Source: Pseudomonas hydrolytica
GTDB lineage: Bacteria > Pseudomonadota > Gammaproteobacteria > Pseudomonadales > Pseudomonadaceae
Length of the DNA: 64,000 bases
Reading direction: 5' to 3'
Assembly: GCF_021495345.1 (NCBI RefSeq)
Contig: NZ_CP099397.1
Location: forward strand, 4,340,001 to 4,404,000
A program made the translations under genes and the position numbers. The notes under the pieces were generated by a model that saw only the letters and a program-made list of their open reading frames with translations, ran no database searches and was not told the DNA's origin. Of the stretch, positions 1 to 8,417 are shown piece by piece; within the stretch, counting starts at the first letter, position 1, and every line of letters starts with the position of its first letter.

Positions 1-290
1 TGGTCAGCGGCAACCCCTGGCTGCGCCGCCGCGCCATGCTGCAGAGCACCTTCTTCTTCACGCTCGACACCACCAAGGGCCTGTTGCACATGCTCAAGCG
101 CGACGGCCTGCTGTGGAACTGGCGGGTATGGCGCGACGGCCTGGCCTGGCTATGGGGCTCGCGCGGCATCTATCGGCCGCTGGTGCGGGTCTACCTGGAC
201 TTCTACAAGGCCGACTTCCACCCCTGGCAGCACGACAACCTGCACCTGGTGCAGCAGTACCGCGGCGAATTCGATACGCCGGCCAGCTAA
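1..290 (+). CDS. PF10118 family 'metal-dependent hydrolase', C-terminal part (cut by window edge)
   Basis: The reading frame is open from base 3 and ends with TAA at 288-290; the start lies upstream of the window. The visible ~96 residues match the C-terminal third of the complete gene that follows at 558-1403, sharing blocks such as LLWNWRVWRDGL and DFHPW-HDNL. The two genes are therefore tandem paralogues. Family: COG3687/PF10118, named 'predicted metal-dependent hydrolase', with no firm reaction known to me. The metal-ligand region would lie outside the window, so catalytic competence cannot be judged here. Confidence 0.8.
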   Translation, partial: VSGNPWLRRRAMLQSTFFFTLDTTKGLLHMLKRDGLLWNWRVWRDGLAWLWGSRGIYRPLVRVYLDFYKADFHPWQHDNLHLVQQYRGEFDTPAS

Positions 291-557
291 AGGCGATTTC
301 CGCAGGATTATGCGCCGCATTCGGGCGGCGCTGTCCGCCCTGGGATGCGCGGTGTCCCCCCCCACACAACCAGCGGCGAACAGCTGGTGCGCATCGCGCA
401 CCCCATCTCCTCGACGCGCCCGTCACCTATCCCCCAACTTTCCACTGGCCAAGCCCCGATGGCCGGATATGACTGCAACATTGGCTGTTGCGAACCTGTG
501 CCGGCGAGCCCACGGGCGCCATAGTCGGTGGCACTTCATCAGCGCAAGGGAGCCCTT

Positions 558-1403
558 ATGGCCAGTACCACCCCGGAAGGTTTGCAGATCCGCCCGCGAC
601 ACATGGATTTCGATCTGCCCAACCCGCTGCCGCGTCACTGGAACGACGGCGACGCGTTCAAGAGCCATCTGTTCGATGCCATGTCGGTGCTGTTCCCCGA
701 CGGCGAACGCTTCTTCATCGACTCGGTGCGCCAGTTCCGTGATCGCATCGACGACCCGCTGCTCAAGGAGCAGATTCGCGGCTTCATCGGCCAGGAAGGT
801 CATCACAGTCGCGAGCACCTGGAATACAGCCAGCGCCTGCGTGATCTGGGTTACGACATCGAGCGCATCGAGAAGCGCGCCCGCGCGCGCATCCGCTACA
901 CCCAGAAGAAGTTCTCGCCACAGCGGCAGCTGGCCGCCACCGCGGCGCTGGAACACATCACCGCGATCATGGCCGACGGACTGCTGAAGAACCCGGCCCA
1001 CATGGCCGGCGCCCATCCCACGCTGGCGCGCCTGTGGCGCTGGCATGCGCTGGAGGAAACCGAACACAAGGCCGTGGCCTTCGACGTCTACAACCAGGTG
1101 TGCGGCAGCCGCAAACTGCTGCGCCGGGCCATGGTCATGGGCACCTTCTTCTTCGTGCTCGACACCACCCGCGGCCTGGCGCACATGCTCAAGGTCGACG
1201 GCCTGCTGTGGAACTGGCGCGTCTGGCGCGACGGGCTGCGCTGGATGTGGGGCAAGGAAGGCGTGTTCCGCCCGCTCCTGCGTCCCTATCTGGACTTCTT
1301 CAAGAAGGACTTCCACCCCTGGGAACACGACAACCTCGCACTGCTGCACGCCACCCGCGAGGAATTCGACGGCGTGCCGCAACCTCAGGCCAGCGCAGCC
1401 TGA
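558..1403 (+). CDS. PF10118 family 'metal-dependent hydrolase' (ferritin-like di-metal pattern)
   Basis: 281 residues. The ATG at 558 is chosen because AAGGGAG (546-552) stands just upstream; an in-frame GTG at 528 is less likely. The protein belongs to the COG3687/PF10118 family. Visible acidic and His residues follow the order E50, E80-x-x-H83, E132, E167-x-x-H170, which is the usual ligand order of ferritin-like four-helix di-iron proteins; that reading is my inference. The C-terminal ~90 residues closely resemble the partial gene just upstream, so the pair is a tandem duplication. The next genes (alpha/beta hydrolase, acyl-CoA ligase, thiolase) suggest lipid or ester metabolism. No signal peptide is visible, so it is probably cytoplasmic. 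Confidence 0.8.
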   Translation: MASTTPEGLQIRPRHMDFDLPNPLPRHWNDGDAFKSHLFDAMSVLFPDGERFFIDSVRQFRDRIDDPLLKEQIRGFIGQEGHHSREHLEYSQRLRDLGYDIERIEKRARARIRYTQKKFSPQRQLAATAALEHITAIMADGLLKNPAHMAGAHPTLARLWRWHALEETEHKAVAFDVYNQVCGSRKLLRRAMVMGTFFFVLDTTRGLAHMLKVDGLLWNWRVWRDGLRWMWGKEGVFRPLLRPYLDFFKKDFHPWEHDNLALLHATREEFDGVPQPQASAA

Positions 1404-1518
1404 ATGCAGGCCGCGTAGCTCGGTGCAATCCGGGGCTTCGCTAGCGAAAACCCGGGTTTGCATCCTGCTGCAGACAAGGCGGGAGCAACCCGCCGAATCC
1501 GCGCCCGACGGGCATCGC

Positions 1519-2457
1519 TCAACCCAGCAGAAACCTCATCGCATCGGCCGCGCTCTGCTCGGGAATCTCCTCCATGGGAATGTGTCCCACCCCCGGGTAG
1601 ACCTTGACCTGAATGCCCGGCAGGTCGCGCTGCCACAGCGGCACGTGCCGGGGCGAGATCCAGCGGTCGCGCTCGCCCCACATCAGCAGGGTCGGTGCCT
1701 GGATGCCGGCCACCCGTTGCGGTGTGGTGTGCAGCTCCTGCCTGTTGACCTTCAGCAGCACGCGAAAGATGTCCATCATGCCGCGGCGGTTGCCGGGGCG
1801 GCGCGACAGGTCGTAGTAGCGGTCGACCACACCGGGCTTGATCCGCCCCGGCTCGCCGTAAACCTCCTTGATGCCCTGGGCGATCAGCGCGCGCGGCATC
1901 CACAGCGGCATGGCCACGGTCGCTCCAGGCAGCGCGGCGGCGGCGATCATCCAGGGCACCTTGGCCATGGGGTAGCCGGCCGGATCGATCAGCACCAGCT
2001 TGCCGACCCGCTGGGGCTGGGCCAGGGCGAAATTCCAGGCGATGTAACCACCGAGGGAATTGCCGGCGATATCCGCCTTGTCCACCTGCAGGTAGTCGAG
2101 CAGCAAGCCAAGCACGCGAATCATGCGCTCGGCCGAGTACTCGCCGTCGCGCGCCGGGCCGGTGAGGCCAAAGCCGGGCACGTCGAAACGGATGATGCGG
2201 TAGTGCGGGGCGAAGGCCTCTGCCCAGCCGTCCCAGGTATGCAGCGAGGCCACCACGCCGTGGATCAGCACCAGTGCCGGCTTGTCGCGGCTGCCTTCGT
2301 CACGGTAATGGACATTGAAACCGTCGATCTCGACATAGCGGGAGCCTTGGGCAGCGTTGCCATAACGCGCTTTCAGGCGTTCCAGCGGCAGGGCACCGAA
2401 CCCCAGGCGGGCGAAGCCAGCGGCCAATGGCGGCTGCAGCGACAGGCTATTGGACAT
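1519..2457 (-). CDS. alpha/beta hydrolase (esterase/lipase-like)
   Basis: 312 residues with the full alpha/beta-hydrolase layout: oxyanion segment LIHGVVAS near residues 64-71, nucleophile elbow GNSLGG with Ser134, an acidic residue in LLMWGERD, and the C-terminal catalytic His in YPGVGHIPMEE. Length is normal for the family. No classical signal peptide is visible, so a cytoplasmic esterase or acyl hydrolase is most likely. It is read from the minus strand, about 70 bp downstream of a TetR-family gene on the same strand, and may be co-transcribed with it. The substrate cannot be told from sequence; acyl esters fit the neighbourhood. Confidence 0.85.
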   Translation of the reverse strand: MSNSLSLQPPLAAGFARLGFGALPLERLKARYGNAAQGSRYVEIDGFNVHYRDEGSRDKPALVLIHGVVASLHTWDGWAEAFAPHYRIIRFDVPGFGLTGPARDGEYSAERMIRVLGLLLDYLQVDKADIAGNSLGGYIAWNFALAQPQRVGKLVLIDPAGYPMAKVPWMIAAAALPGATVAMPLWMPRALIAQGIKEVYGEPGRIKPGVVDRYYDLSRRPGNRRGMMDIFRVLLKVNRQELHTTPQRVAGIQAPTLLMWGERDRWISPRHVPLWQRDLPGIQVKVYPGVGHIPMEEIPEQSAADAMRFLLG

Positions 2458-2527
2458 GCGCGATACCTCGATTCTTGTTGTAGGTATCGGTGATCAGAAC
2501 ATGACCTGGCGGCAAACACTGCCCAAC

Positions 2528-3199
2528 CTAGGTTGAGCCCGGGCACAGCGAGGCGATCAGCAGGTCGCCGAGTACCGCCTTGGCCTGCTCGATCTGTTCG
2601 CGGCTGGCGCTGCGCCCGAGCAGGTCGAGCGAGGCGGCTTCCAGCGCCCAGATCAGCGCCTGATACACCAGCGGATCGCGCGGCGTCAGCTCCGGCTCCA
2701 GCCGCTCCACCACCAGACGCAGCATCTCCTGATGGGCGCGCTGACGGTGCGCGGCCAGCGGCGAATCGGCACGCAGCGCCTCCTCCTGCATCAATCGGAT
2801 GATCGGTCCGACCGCCAGGTGGTAGTCGAAGAACAGGCCGACCATGGCGCGCAGCCAGGCCTGCGGGCTGCCGGCTACCTGCTGCATCTGGCGAAACCGC
2901 GCCAGCAGCAGTTGCACCGAGGTCTGGTAGATGCCCTCGAGCACGTCCATCTTGTTGGCGAAGTATTTGTAGAAGGTACGCCGCGATACCTGCGCCGCCT
3001 CCAGCAGGTCGTTCACCGTGACCTGCTCCAGGCCCTTGCGGGCGAACACGCCGATGGCCGCCAACTGGATGTTGGTGCGCTGCAGGTGCCCGACCAGCGG
3101 GCCCTCGCTGCCGCTACCCTGCTGTGGGGCCAGCGCGCCGTAACCGCCGAGGTCCTCGAACACCGCGCGTATCGCCCCGCGCTCGGTCAGCTCGTCCAT
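2528..3199 (-). CDS. TetR/AcrR family transcriptional regulator
   Basis: 223 residues. The TetR helix-turn-helix lies at about residues 45-90, with the recognition segment SRRTFYKYFANKMDVLEGIY. About 40 extra residues precede the HTH, more than usual; I see no good alternative start closer to it. The C-terminal ligand domain is divergent, as is normal for TetR proteins. It precedes the alpha/beta hydrolase gene on the same strand and is divergent from the exported-protein gene at 3282, so either could be its target. The effector is unknown. Confidence 0.85.
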   Translation of the reverse strand: MDELTERGAIRAVFEDLGGYGALAPQQGSGSEGPLVGHLQRTNIQLAAIGVFARKGLEQVTVNDLLEAAQVSRRTFYKYFANKMDVLEGIYQTSVQLLLARFRQMQQVAGSPQAWLRAMVGLFFDYHLAVGPIIRLMQEEALRADSPLAAHRQRAHQEMLRLVVERLEPELTPRDPLVYQALIWALEAASLDLLGRSASREQIEQAKAVLGDLLIASLCPGST

Positions 3200-3281
3200 G
3201 CTCTTCCCCCAACCAAGGCGCGGGTGACTGCGGCGGTCGAGCTGAGTACTCTGGAGCCGCCTCTAGCCGCGGATATTCATC

Positions 3282-4142
3282 GTGTCGCTCACCCTAGCAC
3301 GCCCCCTTCTCTGGCCGCTGGCCATCCTTTTGCTGGTTTGGCTGCCGCACGCCGGCGCAGCCGAGCTGTTCTACCTGGGCCAGCGCATTCCCGATATCCA
3401 CAAGCCCTGGCGTGCCGGCGACTACCAGCAACTGCGCGAAGCGCTGGAACAGCTCGACAGCACACAGGCCAACGCGCTGCCACGGCGCAGCGGCGAGTTC
3501 ACCGGGCCGATCTACCAGCGCATGATCTCGACCGAGAACTTTCGCCCGCAGCTCAACATCTATGCGCCGCTGGAGCTGCGACAGAACGAGGCGCGCGAGG
3601 TGCTGTTCGAACTCAAGGAGCTGATGCGCCTGTACTTCGACTTCCGCGCCAAGCAGCAGCCCTATGCCGCCGAAGCGCTTGGCCTAATGAGCTACTCGCT
3701 GCGTCAGCAGGCGATTCTGTTCACCCTCACCACCGAATTCTGGATGACCCTGTCGCAGAGCGAGCAGAGCAACCCGGTGCGCCTGCAGGGCCTGCAGGAA
3801 ACCAAGGCAGCGGCGGCCATGCTCAGCAACAGCGCGCTGGACTATCTGGAGCTGACCCAGGCCTTCGGCCGCGACGAGCTGCTGCTGTACAGCGCCGAGC
3901 TGAGCCAGCAGTTGCCGGAGCTGTACGTGCACCTGCCGGCAGACGTCCAGGCGGGGCTGCTGAAACGGATCGAAGGGCTCGCCAGCAACCATCGTTATCC
4001 CCAGGTGGGGAACGACATGGCTGCACTGCTGCCGGTGCTGCAGATGATTCATCGTGACGTGCAGACCAAGCTGGCGCAGCCGGTGACGCCGCCGATCAAG
4101 GCCCCGACGCTGGACCTCTCGCTGCCTGGCTCAGCGCAGTAG
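3282..4142 (+). CDS. exported protein of unknown function
   Basis: 286 residues starting at GTG 3282. Residues 1-27 form a signal peptide (hydrophobic core LLWPLAILLLVWLP, cleavage likely after AGA). The mature part is mostly helical and rich in Gln, Leu and Glu, without a motif I recognise; one predicted helical block (about residues 105-230) resembles a four-helix-bundle pattern. The last 12 bases overlap the 3' end of the LuxR-type gene on the opposite strand. It may belong functionally to the DUF1302/DUF1329 acyl/ester locus, but this rests only on position. Confidence 0.7.
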   Translation: MSLTLARPLLWPLAILLLVWLPHAGAAELFYLGQRIPDIHKPWRAGDYQQLREALEQLDSTQANALPRRSGEFTGPIYQRMISTENFRPQLNIYAPLELRQNEAREVLFELKELMRLYFDFRAKQQPYAAEALGLMSYSLRQQAILFTLTTEFWMTLSQSEQSNPVRLQGLQETKAAAAMLSNSALDYLELTQAFGRDELLLYSAELSQQLPELYVHLPADVQAGLLKRIEGLASNHRYPQVGNDMAALLPVLQMIHRDVQTKLAQPVTPPIKAPTLDLSLPGSAQ

Positions 4143-6875
4143 GCCGAGGCCCTTGGCCCTCGCCACCGCCTGCGTGCGCCGCTCGACGCCGAGCTTGCTG
4201 TTGATGTGGCGGGCGTGGGTCTTGACCGTGTGCAGGGAGATGAACAGGCGCTCGCTGATCTCCTGATTGGAACAGCCGCGCGCGATCAGCTGCAGCACGG
4301 CCATCTCACGGCCGCTGAGCTTTTCCGTCGGGCCGCTCTCCTCCGGCGCCACGTCCTCGTCCGCCTCCCGAGCGGCCGGCAACTGGGCGAGCAGCGCATC
4401 GCGCTGCGGGCAAGCAGGACGCAACTGCAAACGCTCGCGCAGCCACTGCGGCTGGTGCTCGAGCAGTTCGACGAACGGCAGCAGAGCACCGCCCTGGGCG
4501 ACCTCCAGGCAGCCGTCGAGCTGCTGCTGCGCCTCACGCTCGCGGCCCGTCTGCCGCAGCAGCTGAGCCAGCTGCGCCTGCGCCATCAGCCCCACCAGTT
4601 GCCCACCGAGCCCCTGGGCCTGCTGCTGCAAGGCACGCAGACGCCGCTCCGCAGCCTCCACATCGCCCTGTAGACGCTCCAGCGCCGCCTGCTGCAAGTC
4701 GATGTGCAGGGCCAGCTGTGGATGGAACTCCGGCGCCAGGGCGCGCCCCTGATCGCCATAGGTTTCGGCCAGTTGCGGCAGCCAGGCGGCGGCCAGCTCG
4801 ACCTGCCCCTGACGCAACCACAGCTCGCACTTGATCAGGGTGATCATCGCCAGGTAGTAGATCGCCGGTACGTCCCATACATGCATCAGCCGCTCCGCCT
4901 CACCGAGCAGGGCAAAGGCCTCGGCGGGGCGGCCGCGGCGCCCTTCCAGACAGGCCAGCACGCAGTAACCGATCAGCACACCGACGTCGCGACAGCTTCT
5001 CGCCTCGGCGATACCGGCCTGCAGCTGCTCGGCCGCCCGCGGCTGCAGGCGCAGGCTGAGCAGATAGCCCTCGTACAGGGTCAGACGTGCTCGCACCGAA
5101 TAGCTGCGCTGCACAGGCAAGCCCTGCAGATGCGCCAGCCCCTGGCGCACCTCGCTCAACGCCCGCAGCACTTCGCCACGCGCCTGCAGCACGCGAGCAC
5201 GCTCGTAATGCGCCAGCGCTTCGAACAGCGGGTTGTCGATGCGCTGCGCCAGCTCCAGGGCCTCGCGATTGAGGCCTCGCGCTCGCCACAGATCGCCACG
5301 TACCATGGCCAGATTGGCCAACGTCGACAGACACATGAAATGGGGGCCATAGCGCTCCGCGGGCAGGCCGGCAAGCGCCTCGCTGCATTGCTGCTCGGCC
5401 CGCGCGCCGTCGCCACGGCCACGCGCGATGACGCCATCGAGCGCCTGCCACTGCGCCAGCAGGCTGCGCTGGCCGAGCGGATCGGCCGCAGGCAGGAAAC
5501 GTCCGAGCTGCTCCAGCAGCTCCTGCGCGGCATCCAGCTGGCAGGCCAGTGCCAGCGCCCAGCCATAGAGCATGATCAAGCGCGGCGTACTGGCCAGCAG
5601 GTCGTCCGGCAGGTTGGTCTTCCAGCGCAGCAACATGGCGATGTTCTGCTCTGCCAGCATCTGCTCTTCGGAAAGGTTCTGCACCAGACTGGCGGCGACA
5701 TCGGCCTGACCGGCCAGCAATGCCTGCTCGATGGCCGAGTCCAGCATGCCCTGCGCGGCGAACCAGCGGCATGCGCGCAGATGAGCGCCGCCCTGCGAGC
5801 GAACCTGGCCCTCGAGCGATCGCGCGTTGAGCAGGTCGGAAAACAGGTGGTGGTAACGAAACCACTGGCCCTGCTCGTCAAGCGGCACCAGAAATACCTG
5901 ATTGGCCTGCAACTGCCGGATGATCGCGGCGCTGTCATGACTGTCGCGCACCGCATCGCAGAGCCCGGCGCAGAAGCGCTCCAGGCAGGCCGTCTCATAG
6001 AGGAACTGCTGCACCTCGGGCGGCTGCCGCTCTATCACTTCCTCGAGCAGGTACTCGCGGATCAGCCCCTCGCCGCCATGCAGCGCCAGGTCCTCCTGGG
6101 CATCGCCATCGAGCTCCTCGACCGCCAGCAGCCACAGGCGCAGGCCTGCTACCCAGCCCTCGCTGCGCTGCAGGATATCGGCGACCTGCGGCCTCTGCAG
6201 GCGAGCCCCCTGGCTGCTCAGCAGGGCATCCACCTCGCCGGTGGTGAGCCTCAGGTCCTGTTCGTTGAGCTCCAGCAACTGCCGCGACAGACGCAGGCGA
6301 GCCAGATGCCAGTCGGGCCGCTGGCGGCTGGTCACCAGCAGCAGGACGCCGGGTGGCAGGTGATTGAGGAAGAACTGCAGGCAACGGTCGAGCACCGGCC
6401 CCTGCGCCAGGTGATAGTCGTCCAGCACCAGCAACAGCGGCTGACCGTCATCCAGCTCGTCGGCAAGCTCATCGAGCAGACCATCGAGCCACTGTTCGAA
6501 GGCAAACGGCTGGTGGCGCTGACGCATTTTCAGCAGGCCGAGCGCTTCTTCACCGAGAGCTGGGTAGAACTGCTGCAGCCCTTGCAGCAGGCGCTCGAGG
6601 AAGCGCCCAGGGTCCTGATCGCGCTCGCTCAACCCCAGCCACAGGCTGTGCCAGTGCTCGGGCAACCCCTCGCAAAACTCGATGGCCAGGGAGCTCTTGC
6701 CGAACCCCGCAGGCGCACAGACCAGCAGCAGGCGCCCCTGCAGCCCCTCTTCGAGGCGCTGGCACAACCTGGGCCGGGGCACATGCCCTGCCGGCAGCGG
6801 TGGCCGGTAGAAACGCGCCTCGACCGGCGAGGCCGGTGCGTAAGGGAAACCAGGCGAACGGGAAAGGTCTGTCAT
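4131..6875 (-). CDS. MalT-like ATP-dependent LuxR-family transcriptional activator
   Basis: 914 residues, the size of MalT-type (STAND/LAL) regulators. The N-terminal NTPase has a Walker A motif APAGFGKSSLA (about residues 55-65) and a Walker B-like LLLVLDDYH near residue 150. A long central region of helical, TPR-like repeats follows. The C-terminal LuxR HTH is clear: LSGREMAVLQLIARGCSNQEI then TVKTHARHINSKLGV. Such proteins bind ATP and an inducer and activate promoters. It lies just downstream of, and in the same direction as, the DUF1302-DUF1329 genes, which are the obvious candidate targets. I recall a similar order (acyl-CoA ligase, DUF1302, DUF1329, LuxR) in P. putida KT2440. Its inducer is unknown. 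Confidence 0.9.
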   Translation of the reverse strand: MTDLSRSPGFPYAPASPVEARFYRPPLPAGHVPRPRLCQRLEEGLQGRLLLVCAPAGFGKSSLAIEFCEGLPEHWHSLWLGLSERDQDPGRFLERLLQGLQQFYPALGEEALGLLKMRQRHQPFAFEQWLDGLLDELADELDDGQPLLLVLDDYHLAQGPVLDRCLQFFLNHLPPGVLLLVTSRQRPDWHLARLRLSRQLLELNEQDLRLTTGEVDALLSSQGARLQRPQVADILQRSEGWVAGLRLWLLAVEELDGDAQEDLALHGGEGLIREYLLEEVIERQPPEVQQFLYETACLERFCAGLCDAVRDSHDSAAIIRQLQANQVFLVPLDEQGQWFRYHHLFSDLLNARSLEGQVRSQGGAHLRACRWFAAQGMLDSAIEQALLAGQADVAASLVQNLSEEQMLAEQNIAMLLRWKTNLPDDLLASTPRLIMLYGWALALACQLDAAQELLEQLGRFLPAADPLGQRSLLAQWQALDGVIARGRGDGARAEQQCSEALAGLPAERYGPHFMCLSTLANLAMVRGDLWRARGLNREALELAQRIDNPLFEALAHYERARVLQARGEVLRALSEVRQGLAHLQGLPVQRSYSVRARLTLYEGYLLSLRLQPRAAEQLQAGIAEARSCRDVGVLIGYCVLACLEGRRGRPAEAFALLGEAERLMHVWDVPAIYYLAMITLIKCELWLRQGQVELAAAWLPQLAETYGDQGRALAPEFHPQLALHIDLQQAALERLQGDVEAAERRLRALQQQAQGLGGQLVGLMAQAQLAQLLRQTGREREAQQQLDGCLEVAQGGALLPFVELLEHQPQWLRERLQLRPACPQRDALLAQLPAAREADEDVAPEESGPTEKLSGREMAVLQLIARGCSNQEISERLFISLHTVKTHARHINSKLGVERRTQAVARAKGLGLLR

Positions 6876-6967
6876 CGGCCACTTCTTGGGAAGTCTTGTG
6901 TAGGCGCACCCTGAACTCAGCCTAGCGACTTGTATTGGCCATTTGAAGCGTCGGCTACAGTCCGTAA

Positions 6968-6995
6968 CGAAAAAGCCGGCACAAGGCCGGCTTCG
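6968..6995 (-). terminator. Rho-independent terminator after the DUF1329 gene
   Basis: AAGCCGGC (6973-6980), loop ACAAG, then GCCGGCTT (6986-6993). On the minus strand the stem is followed by a short T run. It stands 25 bp beyond the DUF1329 stop, so it probably ends the DUF1302-DUF1329 transcript and separates it from the LuxR gene. Confidence 0.75.
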
Positions 6996-7017
6996 TCGTG
7001 TAACTCGACAACAGCAG

Positions 7018-8394
7018 TTAGCGAACGCCCGCCTGGCGCAGGGCCGCCGGAGTGTAGTCGCTGCTGGAGGCCTTGTAGTTGAAGTCGTAGGCCTGCTTCT
7101 CCTCGTTCTTCATACCCAGAGCCAGGTAGCGACCGGACAGCAGGTCGTACAGGGTCTCCACGGTGTACCACGGCACCTGCTTGTCGTAGTAGTACTGGGC
7201 ATGCGCCTCGGCTACGCGCCACAGGGTACCGCGACCGTCGTAGTGATCGATCAGCGAAGCCTGCCAGGTATCCTCGTCGATGTAGAAGTCACGCTTGGCG
7301 TAGATGTGGCGCTCGCCCGACTTCAGGGTCGCGGTCACATGCCAGACGCGGTGCAGCTCGTAACGAGTCAGGTCCTGGTTGATATGGCCGGCCTTGATGA
7401 TGTCGGAGTACTTCAGGTTCGGCGAATCCAGCTTGTAGGCGTTGTAGGGGATGTAGATCTCCTTCTTGCCGTTGAGCTTCCAGTCGTAGCGATCCGGCGC
7501 ACCGTTGTACATGTCGAAGTTGTCGGAGGTACGCAGACCGTCGGCCGCGGTACCCGGACCGTCGTAGGACACCTGCGGCGCACGACGCACGCGACGCTGA
7601 CCGGCGTTGTACAGCCAGGCCAGACGCGGCTCCTTGACCTGGTTGAGGGTCTCGTGCACCAGCAGCACGTTACCGGCCAGACGCGACGGAGCGGTGACGC
7701 GCTGCTTGAAGTAGAACAGTACGTTGCTTTCCTTGCTCGGATCGAAGTCGGTCAGCGCATCGCGGAAGGTGAACTCGTCCTGGAAGTAAACAAGCGAGTA
7801 GGAACCATTCGGCTGCGGAGTCGCCTGAGTCACCAGACGACGCACGCTGCCACCGCGGTAGCGGGTGATGTGGTTCCAGATCGCTTCCAGGCCGTTCTGC
7901 GGAATCGGGAAGGGGTTGGCAGTCTTGAAGTTCTCCAGACCGTTGCCGCCCTCAACCATACGGGTGTTCACCGCGTTCTGCTTGGTCGCCTCGAGTACCG
8001 AAGCCGGCAGGCTCGCCGAACGGTGGGTCGGGTAGACCGGCATCTTGTAGCTTTCGGGATAGCGCTTGAACATCGCCAGCTGGCCGGGGGTCAGCTTGTC
8101 CTTGTACTGCTCGACGTTCTGCGCGGTGATGGTGAACAGCGGCTGCTCGCTGGCGAACGGGTCCGACAGGAAGCCCTTGCCGTCGACGCTGCCTGCATTG
8201 GCCGGCAGACCGCCGGTCCAGGCCGGAATCGAACCATCGGCGTTACCCGCCATTTCAGCACCGACCGGCGTCAGGCTGGCACCCAGCTTGGCCGCTTCAT
8301 CCGGCGACACTGCCGCCATCACGCTGGTCGCCAGCAGAGACAGGGTCAGGACACCGCTTTGCCACAGTTTTTTTGTTGTTTTCATTTGCATCAT
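7018..8394 (-). CDS. DUF1329 domain-containing exported protein
   Basis: 458 residues. The N-terminus has a signal peptide (GVLTLSLLATSVMA, cleavage near residue 28). The remainder is a DUF1329 domain, a family predicted to resemble the LolA/LolB lipoprotein-carrier fold and nearly always found next to DUF1302 proteins. The start at 8394 is preceded by GAGGAATC; a second ATG lies three codons downstream. Only 23 bp separate it from the DUF1302 gene upstream, so they form an operon. Inference: a periplasmic or outer-membrane-attached partner of the DUF1302 barrel that handles a hydrophobic substrate. No catalytic residues are evident. Confidence 0.9.
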   Translation of the reverse strand: MMQMKTTKKLWQSGVLTLSLLATSVMAAVSPDEAAKLGASLTPVGAEMAGNADGSIPAWTGGLPANAGSVDGKGFLSDPFASEQPLFTITAQNVEQYKDKLTPGQLAMFKRYPESYKMPVYPTHRSASLPASVLEATKQNAVNTRMVEGGNGLENFKTANPFPIPQNGLEAIWNHITRYRGGSVRRLVTQATPQPNGSYSLVYFQDEFTFRDALTDFDPSKESNVLFYFKQRVTAPSRLAGNVLLVHETLNQVKEPRLAWLYNAGQRRVRRAPQVSYDGPGTAADGLRTSDNFDMYNGAPDRYDWKLNGKKEIYIPYNAYKLDSPNLKYSDIIKAGHINQDLTRYELHRVWHVTATLKSGERHIYAKRDFYIDEDTWQASLIDHYDGRGTLWRVAEAHAQYYYDKQVPWYTVETLYDLLSGRYLALGMKNEEKQAYDFNYKASSSDYTPAALRQAGVR

Positions 8395-8417
8395 GATTCC
8401 TCGAAATTCCTGACCGC

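Noticed and set aside
4704-6914. A 736-codon open frame on the plus strand opposite the LuxR-type gene
   Set aside because: It mirrors the GC-rich codon pattern of the minus-strand gene, has no family motifs and no RBS; the LuxR gene has clear Walker and HTH motifs.
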